Below, in pieces: positions 1-6,679 of a stretch of 15,212 nucleotides of DNA. This stretch comes from Clostridia bacterium (GTDB lineage Bacteria > Bacillota_A > Clostridia > UBA1381): NCBI GenBank assembly GCA_017451145.1, contig JAFSSG010000036.1:1-15212 (forward strand), read 5' to 3'. Every line of letters begins with the position of its first letter. Position 1 is the stretch's first letter. A model generated the notes under the pieces. That model made no database searches and was not told the DNA's origin. It worked only from the letters and a program-made list of their open reading frames with translations. The position numbers were made by a program, and so were the translations under genes.

Positions 1-212
1 ACATCTCTTAAGGTAAGTGTACGTTTATCGTAACTCACAGATAAAAGCATGGAGATTATACCCGGATTGTTCTCAAGCGAAACCGTAACCTCTACCGTTT
101 CCCCCGCTTTTGCTTCTGACTGCGACACTTTTATTGTTGCCTCATCCTCTGCAAACGCAGTAATGTTAAACACCAAGAATATCAGCACCAGAAGCGAATA
201 GAATCTTTTCAA
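1..212 (-). CDS. Secreted cohesin-domain-like protein, N-terminal part only
   Basis: This gene begins at a TTG (210-212) and runs off the left edge, so only about 70 residues are visible. An in-frame TAG lies two codons upstream of the TTG, which fixes the start closely; a GGTGG six bases before it can serve as a weak ribosome binding site. The product opens with a signal peptide (KR, then a hydrophobic stretch ending near ITAFA). The mature part starts with ATIKVSQSEAKAGETVEVTV and continues with SLENNPGI and LLSVSYDKRTLTL. The pattern of a beta strand, an 'AKAGETVEVTV' turn, then 'I..ML.SVSYD...L' is the usual opening of type I/II cohesin modules, which bind dockerins outside the cell. The rest of the domain and any anchor are outside the window. 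A BACON- or Ig-like secreted domain is the alternative. The gene is divergent from the Rrf2 regulator gene. Confidence 0.6.
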   Translation of the reverse strand, partial: MKRFYSLLVLIFLVFNITAFAEDEATIKVSQSEAKAGETVEVTVSLENNPGIISMLLSVSYDKRTLTLRD

Positions 213-252
213 CTGCTACCACCATCTTTCTATGCGAATAACAATTTTTATC

Positions 253-281
253 ATTTTAACATACTCAAAGAAAAAAATCAA
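253..281 (-). promoter_or_regulatory. Sigma-A-type promoter for the cohesin-like gene
   Basis: On the minus strand there is TTGATT (276-281), a 17-base spacer and TAAAAT (253-258). The -10 box is preceded by TGT, an extended -10 feature. The box ends about 40 bases before the TTG start codon. The surrounding region (213-361) is very AT-rich and shows no open reading frame. Confidence 0.55.
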
Positions 282-361
282 GTATATTTTACAAATTTGT
301 TTCATTTTTTTTCAATCTTATTACACAAATTTTATACCAATTATTTGTACGTTTTAGATAA

Positions 362-390
362 TTGAAAACCTACAAAGTCTATGTTATTAT
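362..390 (+). promoter_or_regulatory. Sigma-A-type promoter for the Rrf2 regulator
   Basis: TTGAAA (362-367), a 17-base spacer and TATTAT (385-390) lie 26 bases before the start codon. A good ribosome binding site, AGAAGGAG (402-409), follows. The spacer is almost filled by the half-site pair AAAACCTA (365-372) and TATGTT (380-385). The same pair occurs at the metY-like promoter, which suggests autoregulation. Confidence 0.65.
365..385. promoter_or_regulatory. Candidate operator in the Rrf2 promoter spacer
   Basis: AAAACCTA (365-372) and TATGTT (380-385) occupy the spacer between the -35 and -10 boxes of the Rrf2 gene. They are the same half-sites found at the metY-like promoter (2169-2191). 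The position would let a bound protein block RNA polymerase. The differing half-site spacing (7 versus 9) weakens the case. Confidence 0.35.
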
Positions 391-416
391 AGGTATTACT
401 TAGAAGGAGTGATCGA

Positions 417-839
417 ATGAAAATCTCGACAAAAGGGCGTTACGCAATAAGATTTCTTTTAGAACTTGCGAAAAATGAAAAAAGCTGTCTTTCTTTAAAG
501 GAAGTTGCAGAAAATCAGAATATATCCAAAAAATATTTGGAGCAAATCGTTCCGCTTTTGACAAACTCAGGATATTTAAGAGCAACCAGGGGCTACCGCG
601 GCGGATATATGCTCAGCAAAGATCCGAAAGATTGCAAGATAGGCGAAATATTGCGGGTTACCGAGGGCAATTTAGCACCTGTTGCCTGTCTTGAAAACAC
701 TCCCATCGAGTGTGAAAGAAAGGACAGATGCCTTACTCTAACGCTATGGAACGGTCTGTATAGCGTGATTTGCGAGTATCTTGACGGCATAACCTTACAG
801 GATTTATTGGATAATAAGTTGAAAAATACCCGAAAATAA
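417..839 (+). CDS. Rrf2-family transcriptional regulator, probable Fe-S or thiol sensor
   Basis: A 140-residue protein with the standard Rrf2 layout and length. It opens with MKISTKGRYAIRFLLELA, followed by a winged helix-turn-helix (about residues 25-65: LKEVAENQNISKKYLEQI recognition region and the RGYRGGY wing). A dimerisation helix and a cysteine-bearing loop follow. Cysteines 91, 99 and 105 are spaced C-x7-C-x5-C at the position where IscR/NsrR-type members bind a [2Fe-2S] or [4Fe-4S] cluster; C24, C73 and C119 are extra. Rrf2 proteins repress or activate genes for Fe-S assembly, cysteine/methionine sulfur metabolism (CymR type) or nitrosative stress. The convergent neighbour is an O-acetylhomoserine sulfhydrylase, so a sulfur or Fe-S role is plausible but inferred. 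The start is supported by AGAAGGAG at 402-409. The specific family member (IscR, CymR or NsrR) cannot be assigned from this alone. Confidence 0.9.
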   Translation: MKISTKGRYAIRFLLELAKNEKSCLSLKEVAENQNISKKYLEQIVPLLTNSGYLRATRGYRGGYMLSKDPKDCKIGEILRVTEGNLAPVACLENTPIECERKDRCLTLTLWNGLYSVICEYLDGITLQDLLDNKLKNTRK

Positions 840-856
840 AATTCGGGTATTTTTTT
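822..856. terminator. Bidirectional terminator shared by the Rrf2 and metY-like genes
   Basis: A 13-bp stem, 822-834 with 842-854 (core ATACCCGAA / TTCGGGTAT), is flanked by an A-run on the left and a T-run on the right, so it reads as an intrinsic terminator in both directions. The Rrf2 stop codon (837-839) lies in the loop and the metY-like stop (855-857) begins at the right arm's T-run, so both convergent genes end inside it. Confidence 0.85.
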
Positions 857-2147
857 AATCTATAGCATCAAACGCATCGCTAAGTGCCTCGATTAAGTCT
901 TCTATATTTTCGATTCCTATCGAAAGCCGTATGGTATTCGGCTTTATCCCCTGCTCTGAAAGTTTTTCTTCCGAAAGCTGTGAGTGTGTCGTTGACGCAG
1001 GGTGGATCACAAGTGATTTTACATCGGCAACGTTTGCAAGTAGCGAGAAAATACGCAAATTATCTATAAATTTTTGTGCCGTTTTTGCGTCTCCGTCTAT
1101 CTCAAATGTGAATATCGAGCCTCCGCCATTTTTGAAATACTTCCTATAATATTTATGGCTCGGTTCGGTTTCAACAGACGGGTGATGCACCGCCTTGACC
1201 TTTGGATGATTTTTCAAGTATTCAACAATTTTAAGTGCATTTTCCGTATGTCTTTCCACTCTCAGCGACAGCGTTTCCAAGCCTTGCAGGAATATGAAGG
1301 CATGGAACGGCGAAAGAGTCGAGCCTGTATCTCTTAAAAGTATTGCACGGATATATGTTATAAATGCAGCCGCTCCGACCGCTTTCCAAAAGCTTATGCC
1401 GTGGTATGACGGATTCGGCTCGGAAATCCACGGATATTTTTGAGATTTTCCCCAATCAAACTTCCCGCCGTCTATTATAACTCCGCCTATTGCCGTACCG
1501 TGACCGCCTATGAATTTTGTGGCACTGTGCACGACTATATCCGCACCGTATTCAATCGGGCGTACGAGATAGGGCGTCGCAAAGGTATTATCTACAACAA
1601 GCGGAATGCCGTGTCTGTGTGCGACTTTCGCAATTTCTTCAATGTCTGCAATATTTGAGTTCGGATTTCCCAATGTTTCAATAAAAATCGCTTTTGTGTC
1701 AGGTCTTATCGCACCTTCAAACGCACCCTCTTCATCCGGATCAACGAATGTGGTTTCTATTCCCGATGTCAACGGGAGTGTGTTCGCAAAAAGATTATAT
1801 GTGCCACCGTATATCGTCTTTGACGCAACTATATGCTCACCCGCTTTAGCAAGTGCCTGAATCACATAATTGATGGCGGCAGCACCTGCCGATACGCCCA
1901 ATGCCGCAACTCCGCCCTCCAACGCCGCAATTCTCTCTTCAAAAACGCTTTGCGTAGGATTTGTCAGACGGCTGTATATATTTCCTGCATCCTTAAGTCC
2001 GAATCTGTCCGCCACATGTTGCGAATCATGAAAGACATATGCCGCCGTTGCATAAATCGGCACAGCTCTCGCATCTGTCGCAATATCGGGCTGTTCCTGC
2101 CCCTTATGTATCTGTAAAGTTTCAAACCTGTATTTTCTTTCTGCCAT
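855..2147 (-). CDS. metY: O-acetylhomoserine aminocarboxypropyltransferase (sulfhydrylase)
   Basis: A 430-residue PLP enzyme of the Cys/Met metabolism family. MetY condenses O-acetylhomoserine with sulfide (or methanethiol) to give homocysteine (or methionine) in the cytoplasm. Visible hallmarks are FETLQIHKGQ at the N-terminus, NIYSRLTNPT (56-65, cofactor phosphate/substrate binding), VVDNTFATPY (184-193, the Asp that contacts the pyridine nitrogen) and HSATKFIGGHG (207-217), where K211 is the Schiff-base lysine. The length of about 430 and the long internal segment around 'KSQKYPWISEPNPSYHG' fit the MetY group rather than the shorter cystathionine gamma-synthase/lyase types (about 380-400). 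The ATG is preceded by AGGGAAAGGAT (2148-2158). It is monocistronic, with its own consensus promoter and a terminator shared with the convergent Rrf2 gene. Its leader of about 42 nt is too short for an S-box or T-box riboswitch, so control is probably by a protein at the promoter. Confidence 0.93.
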   Translation of the reverse strand: MAERKYRFETLQIHKGQEQPDIATDARAVPIYATAAYVFHDSQHVADRFGLKDAGNIYSRLTNPTQSVFEERIAALEGGVAALGVSAGAAAINYVIQALAKAGEHIVASKTIYGGTYNLFANTLPLTSGIETTFVDPDEEGAFEGAIRPDTKAIFIETLGNPNSNIADIEEIAKVAHRHGIPLVVDNTFATPYLVRPIEYGADIVVHSATKFIGGHGTAIGGVIIDGGKFDWGKSQKYPWISEPNPSYHGISFWKAVGAAAFITYIRAILLRDTGSTLSPFHAFIFLQGLETLSLRVERHTENALKIVEYLKNHPKVKAVHHPSVETEPSHKYYRKYFKNGGGSIFTFEIDGDAKTAQKFIDNLRIFSLLANVADVKSLVIHPASTTHSQLSEEKLSEQGIKPNTIRLSIGIENIEDLIEALSDAFDAID

Positions 2148-2168
2148 ATCCTTTCCCTCTTTTCATAT

Positions 2169-2191
2169 AAAACCTATCTATTTAGTATGTT
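2169..2191. promoter_or_regulatory. Candidate operator at the metY-like promoter
   Basis: AAAACCTA (2169-2176) and TATGTT (2186-2191) lie just downstream of the minus-strand -10 box, over the predicted transcription start. AACCTA and TATGTT form an imperfect dyad (AAC-x-TA / TA-x-GTT). The same two words occur in the Rrf2 promoter at 365-372 and 380-385, there 7 rather than 9 bases apart. A repressor site is inferred, and Rrf2 is the obvious candidate. Confidence 0.35.
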
Positions 2192-2195
2192 TTAG

Positions 2196-2224
2196 ATTAT
2201 AGCATGAATTTTTTGTCTTGTCAA
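2196..2224 (-). promoter_or_regulatory. Full-consensus sigma-A promoter for the metY-like gene
   Basis: On the minus strand a perfect TTGACA (2219-2224) and a perfect TATAAT (2196-2201) are separated by exactly 17 bases. Transcription should begin near 2189 and give a leader of about 42 nt. A promoter this strong usually needs a repressor, which fits the candidate operator directly downstream. Confidence 0.85.
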
Positions 2225-2235
2225 CAGGTTTTTAT

Positions 2236-2283
2236 AAAAAAATACGCCTTTTTTGGAATATAAATCCGCCAAGGCGTATTTTT
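2236..2283 (-). terminator. Intrinsic terminator of the glgA-glgP-amylase operon
   Basis: On the minus strand, arms 2271-2283 and 2238-2250 (core AATACGCCTT / AAGGCGTATT) form a stem of about 13 bp with a 20-base loop, followed by a run of seven T (2236-2242). The amylase stop codon TGA (2283-2285) touches the start of the stem. Confidence 0.85.
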
Positions 2284-4160
2284 CAGTTTTCAAAAAAGAT
2301 TTTTGCCGTGTTTTCAGCCATTTTGATAAGGAATATTCCATTATTTGACGAGTATTTTTCTTCGTCGGAATTCATGGAAAAAATGCCGTATCTTGCCAAA
2401 TCAAGCCGTATTTCCGTTTCTTTGCCGAAATTTACAAGGATAATCGCCTTAGTCCTCTTGTCGAATCTTATAAAACCGTAACAGCTTTCATATTTATATA
2501 CACTTTCAAAATCACCGTTTTTAAAGACATCGTTTTCGTTTCTCAAAGCGATACTGCGTCTGTAATATTCCAAAATATCATTATTCTCATTACCCCACGG
2601 ATAACATGACCTGCAAAACGGGTCGGCATAGCCCTCAACTCCTACCTCGTCACCGTAGAATACGGAAGGCACACCGGGCAGGGTAAATTGCATTGTTATA
2701 AGGCATTTCAGACGGTTTGCCGCATTAAAATATTCTTCATGCGGAAGCTTTGCAGCCGCACATTCGTCCTTGTTTTTGCAGTCCCTTCCGCCAAGTGCCG
2801 TTAAAATCCTTACCGTGTCATGACTCGACAAAAAGTTGAAGGTTGCGTAAAATGCGGGTTTGGGGTAGTTTTCTTTAAGGCTCATAATACGCCTGTCGAA
2901 ATTTACCGCGTCGATTCTTGACATCGCAAAATCTATCATCGCATTTTTAAGCGGATAATTCATGACAGAATCGAGTTCGTCACCGTAAAAATATTCACGC
3001 AGTTCATCATATGCGACCTTGTTTGAAGCATCTTCCCAGACTTCGCCGATTATTACGCTGTCGGCATTTTCTTCCTTTACGGCTTTTCGTAAAAGCTTTA
3101 TAAAAAAGTCGGGAAGCTCGTCTGCAACGTCAATTCTCCAACCGTAAGCACCGTTTTTGAGCCATTTTTTTACCACAGATAAAACAAAATTCTGATATGA
3201 CTTTGACGCCTCATTTACCTGCGGAAGAGTATCGATTCCCCACCAGCTTTCGTACTTTTCGGGGTAATCTATAAAATTAAACCATTCATAATAGGGCGAA
3301 TTCTCCGATTGGTATGCACCCACGCCGTCATAATGCCCGTATTTGTTAAAATACAGACTGTCGCTGCCCGTATGATTGAAAACGCCGTCTAAAATTATGC
3401 GTATTCCCATATCATTGGCTTTCCGACAAAGGCGGTTGAAATCCTCTTCCGTGCCGAGCATTTCGTCGATTTTGTTGTAATCGCCGGTATCATAGCGATG
3501 ATTGGAAAATGCCTTGAAAATCGGGTTTAGGTATATACTGCTTATGCCAAGACTTTTAAGATACGGAAGCTTTTGCTCTATTCCCAATAGATTTCCGCCA
3601 AAAAAGTCGTTCGCAAGATATTCACCGCCGAACTGTTCAGCCTTGTAGTATGGAGTTTCTCCCCAATTCCTTTTGATTATATCCTGCCTGTCGCCCAAAA
3701 AATCCCCGTTTTCGTTTCCGTTTTTAAATCTGTCCGGAAAAATCTGGTAACACACGCTTTCACACCACCATTTTGGCGTTTTATAGCTTTCGTCATACAC
3801 TGTTATCTGGTACTTTTTGTCGGGAATTGCATCATACACACTGCCTATACCGCCAAGACAGTCTTCGTTGTTGCCGTAAAAGAACCTGCCCGTATCCGTG
3901 TCAACCTCAAACCAATAATGCAAAAGTCCCGTTTTTTTCGGAAGGGTAAATTTTGTTTCGTAAAAATACACTCCCGAAGCCTCAAAAACATAGTGCATAT
4001 CGAAGCTTTCCGTTTTTCCGCAAAATTCACGGAAAAGCTTTACATATTTAGGAATCCCCACATCTGTAAGCGATAGTCGCAAGACCACATCGCTTCCTGA
4101 TGTTGCCGCACCGAACGGGTTTCGGTAAATCAATGATTGTGAATTATGCTCCGCTTTCAT
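2283..4160 (-). CDS. GH13 alpha-glucan hydrolase (neopullulanase/cyclomaltodextrinase type)
   Basis: A 625-residue cytoplasmic protein without a signal peptide. The N-terminal ~125 residues look like the CBM34-type beta domain of neopullulanases and maltogenic amylases, followed by the catalytic barrel beginning at YQIFPDRF (138-145). All GH13 motifs are present: DGVFNH (258-263), GWRIDVADE (340-348) with nucleophile D344, GEVWE with acid/base E373, and SSHD with H447 and D448. These enzymes cut alpha-1,4 and sometimes alpha-1,6 bonds in maltodextrins, cyclodextrins or pullulan. The gene follows glgP, so a role in trimming stored glycogen or the dextrins left by the phosphorylase is likely; exact specificity cannot be read from sequence. 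The start at 4160 is chosen because GAAGGAG (4172-4178) precedes it. A GTG at 4217 would add 19 residues but has no binding site and would translate through a hairpin. Confidence 0.88.
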   Translation of the reverse strand: MKAEHNSQSLIYRNPFGAATSGSDVVLRLSLTDVGIPKYVKLFREFCGKTESFDMHYVFEASGVYFYETKFTLPKKTGLLHYWFEVDTDTGRFFYGNNEDCLGGIGSVYDAIPDKKYQITVYDESYKTPKWWCESVCYQIFPDRFKNGNENGDFLGDRQDIIKRNWGETPYYKAEQFGGEYLANDFFGGNLLGIEQKLPYLKSLGISSIYLNPIFKAFSNHRYDTGDYNKIDEMLGTEEDFNRLCRKANDMGIRIILDGVFNHTGSDSLYFNKYGHYDGVGAYQSENSPYYEWFNFIDYPEKYESWWGIDTLPQVNEASKSYQNFVLSVVKKWLKNGAYGWRIDVADELPDFFIKLLRKAVKEENADSVIIGEVWEDASNKVAYDELREYFYGDELDSVMNYPLKNAMIDFAMSRIDAVNFDRRIMSLKENYPKPAFYATFNFLSSHDTVRILTALGGRDCKNKDECAAAKLPHEEYFNAANRLKCLITMQFTLPGVPSVFYGDEVGVEGYADPFCRSCYPWGNENNDILEYYRRSIALRNENDVFKNGDFESVYKYESCYGFIRFDKRTKAIILVNFGKETEIRLDLARYGIFSMNSDEEKYSSNNGIFLIKMAENTAKIFFEN

Positions 4161-4190
4161 ATATATATTAACTCCTTCAAGCAAAACGGT

Positions 4191-4210
4191 GGGACGCAAA
4201 AATGCGTCCC
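4191..4210. other. Intercistronic hairpin between glgP and the GH13 gene
   Basis: GGGACGCA (4191-4198) and TGCGTCCC (4203-4210) form a perfect 8-bp stem with a 4-base loop in the 62-base gap after the glgP stop. There is no T-run directly after it in the direction of transcription. It is therefore more likely an mRNA stability or processing element, or an attenuator lowering amylase expression, than a full terminator. Confidence 0.5.
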
Positions 4211-4222
4211 TTAGCACGTCGG

Positions 4223-6679
4223 TTATTTTATAGGCTTTAAATGCCAGATTTTATCGTTATAGTCGGCTATGGTTCTATCTGAGGAGAAGTATCCCGAAGA
4301 TGCCGTATTCATTATTGCCATATGCCACCATTTTGCCTTGTTATTGTAGTCCTCCGAGATTTTATCCTGTATGTCACAATATGCCTCAAAATCACGCAAA
4401 ACCATATATGTGTCGGGATATCCGTAATCGCCGAAAAGAAGCGTTTGGTAAAGGTCACGGAAAATTTGTGTGTTTTCCGGCTCAATTTCGCCCGAGATAA
4501 GCTGTTCCAACGCCCTTCTTAAAACCTGATTTTCGGAATAAATCGTCTTTACCTCATCGGAATTGTTGAATTTAAGACGCGCCGCCACTTCATCAGCTTT
4601 TAAGCCGAAAATGTAAATGTTGTCCTTGCCGACCTGTTCAAGCATTTCTACATTTGCACCGTCAAGAGTTCCGCAGGTTACGGCACCGTTTAGCATAAAC
4701 TTCATATTGCCTGTACCTGACGCCTCTTTACCCGCAGTTGAAATCTGTTCCGAAATATCAGCTGCCGTAACAAGCATTTCTGCTATGGAAACGCCGTAAT
4801 TTTCAATAAATACAACCTTGATTTTCCCGTCTATACGTGCATCGTTATTTATCATATCCGCAACAGAATTGATAAGCTTTATTATGAGCTTTGCTCTCTT
4901 GTATCCGGGTGCGGCTTTTGCTCCGAAGATATATGTTTTCGGCGTAAATTCTTTGTTCGGATTTTCGATAAGCATATTATACTGTGCAAGAATGTGCAAA
5001 ACATTCATAAGCTGACGCTTGTATTCGTGCAGTCTTTTTGCCTGAACATCAAAAATCGAGTCGGGATTTACGTCAATTCCGTTATGTTCTTTGATGTATT
5101 TTGCAAGACGCACCTTATTATTATGCTTGATTCTTGCAAATTCTGCCTGAAAATCAGGGTTATCGGCATATTTTTTAAGATTTTCAAGCTTACTGTAGTC
5201 CTTAATCCAATCTTTTCCGATTTTTGACGATATAAGCTCGGTCAATTCGGGATTACAGTTTGCAATCCAACGCCTGAAAGTTATTCCGTTTGTGATTGCA
5301 TGGAATCTCTTTGTGTCAAGCCTGTAGTAATCGGCAAAAATATCGCTTGTAAGTATCTTTGTATGCAAGGTCGAAACTCCGTTCACCGCAAAGCAAGTTG
5401 CAAGGCACAAATTTGCCATAAACACCTGATTATCGGAAATAATTGCCATCCACTTTTGCTTTCCCCAATCATTCGGGTAAACCATCTGCAAGTTTTCCAT
5501 AAGTCTTCTGTTGATTTCCTGAACAATCATGGAAATTCTCGGCAAAATGCGTTCAAACATATCCAGAGGCCACTTTTCAAGAGCTTCGCTCATTACCGTA
5601 TGATTCGTATATGCAAAGGTACGGCGTGTTATATCCCACGCCTCGTCCCAGCCGAGTCCCTTGTCATCAATCAAAAGACGCATAAGTTCAGGAATTGCAA
5701 GGGTTGGGTGTGTGTCGTTTATATGAATTACCGCCTTTTCGGGCAGATTTTTCCAATCGTAGCCGTATCTGTCCTCATATTCGCGGAGTATCCATTGAAG
5801 TGTTGCGGAAACAAGGAAATACTGCTGTTTTAATCTTAATTCTTTTCCCTCAGTATGATTGTCCTCAGGATATAAAACCTTTGAAATCAGCTCGGCAAGT
5901 TGACGTTCTTCGGTAGAACGTATATAGTCGCCGCTGTTGAATGCTTGCATATCCATAACATCGGGAGCTTTTGCCGACCAAAGACGGAGCTTATTTACAA
6001 TTTTTGAGTCGTACCCAACAAGCGGGACATCATAAGGCACAGCCGTTATCGTATGTGCATTTTCGTAACGGAAGGAAAAATGTCCGTCATTCCAATCGGT
6101 ATAGACCTTTCCGCCGAATTTAACCGTTACCGCCTCCTCAGGTCTTGCAATCTCCCAAGCGTTTCCGTTTTCCAGCCACGTATCAGGAAGCTCGGTCTGA
6201 AATCCGTCAACTATCTTCTGACGGAAAAGACCGTATTCATATCTTATTGTGCAGCCGTATGCGGGTAAATCCATTGTGGTCAAGGAGTCCATAAAACATG
6301 CGGCAAGTCTTCCCAATCCTCCGTTTCCGAGACCTGCATCATTTTCAAGCTCGGCTATATCGGAAATATTGTATCCGAGAGCTTTTATCGCATTCGTGTA
6401 CTCCTTCGTCTGCATTAAATTCAAGACGTTTGAAGTAAAAAGACGTCCCATCAAAAACTCAAAGGATAGGTAATAAAGCTTTTTTGAGCCTTCCTTTTTA
6501 ACCTCTTTATGTGAAATTGCCCATCTTGCCATTATCTCATCTCTTGCCGTCAACGCACATGCCGTATAAACCATTTTAGGCGTTGCATCCTCCATCGTTT
6601 TGCCGAAGTGACGGGCAATTTTACCCTCAATCTCTTTTTTAAGTTCTGTTTCCTTTGCTGTCAGCTTGATTTTTTCCAT
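4223..6679 (-). CDS. glgP: Glycogen/starch/alpha-glucan phosphorylase
   Basis: An 818-residue GT35 phosphorylase, full length for the family. It removes glucose from the non-reducing ends of alpha-1,4 glucan with phosphate, giving glucose-1-phosphate in the cytoplasm. Seen directly are LSFEFLMGR, the nucleotide/phosphate-site loop GNGGLGRLAACFMDS, the INDTHPTLAIPELMR segment, VQAKRLHEYKRQ, and the cofactor motif EASGTGNMKF, in which K660 is the PLP-binding lysine. The C-terminus (GYFSSDRTI..YNDKIWHL) matches the usual family ending. The ATG shares its first base with the glgA stop (TAATG), and AGGAAAGGAA (6690-6699) lies inside the 3' end of glgA, so the two are probably translationally coupled. 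It is the second gene of the glgA-glgP-amylase operon. Whether it prefers glycogen or maltodextrin cannot be told from the sequence, but linkage to glgA favours glycogen. Confidence 0.95.
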   Translation of the reverse strand: MEKIKLTAKETELKKEIEGKIARHFGKTMEDATPKMVYTACALTARDEIMARWAISHKEVKKEGSKKLYYLSFEFLMGRLFTSNVLNLMQTKEYTNAIKALGYNISDIAELENDAGLGNGGLGRLAACFMDSLTTMDLPAYGCTIRYEYGLFRQKIVDGFQTELPDTWLENGNAWEIARPEEAVTVKFGGKVYTDWNDGHFSFRYENAHTITAVPYDVPLVGYDSKIVNKLRLWSAKAPDVMDMQAFNSGDYIRSTEERQLAELISKVLYPEDNHTEGKELRLKQQYFLVSATLQWILREYEDRYGYDWKNLPEKAVIHINDTHPTLAIPELMRLLIDDKGLGWDEAWDITRRTFAYTNHTVMSEALEKWPLDMFERILPRISMIVQEINRRLMENLQMVYPNDWGKQKWMAIISDNQVFMANLCLATCFAVNGVSTLHTKILTSDIFADYYRLDTKRFHAITNGITFRRWIANCNPELTELISSKIGKDWIKDYSKLENLKKYADNPDFQAEFARIKHNNKVRLAKYIKEHNGIDVNPDSIFDVQAKRLHEYKRQLMNVLHILAQYNMLIENPNKEFTPKTYIFGAKAAPGYKRAKLIIKLINSVADMINNDARIDGKIKVVFIENYGVSIAEMLVTAADISEQISTAGKEASGTGNMKFMLNGAVTCGTLDGANVEMLEQVGKDNIYIFGLKADEVAARLKFNNSDEVKTIYSENQVLRRALEQLISGEIEPENTQIFRDLYQTLLFGDYGYPDTYMVLRDFEAYCDIQDKISEDYNNKAKWWHMAIMNTASSGYFSSDRTIADYNDKIWHLKPIK

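Noticed and set aside
2148..2190. SAM (S-box) or T-box riboswitch before the metY-like gene
   Set aside because: The consensus promoter places the transcription start about 42 bases before the ATG, too short for either element.
4161..4217. Longer N-terminus for the GH13 protein from GTG at 4217
   Set aside because: No ribosome binding site precedes it and its codons run through the intercistronic hairpin; ATG at 4160 has GAAGGAG at the right distance.
5300..5833. 177-codon plus-strand open frame opposite glgP
   Set aside because: It lies wholly antisense to a full-length, motif-complete glgP, has no ribosome binding site of note and resembles no family.
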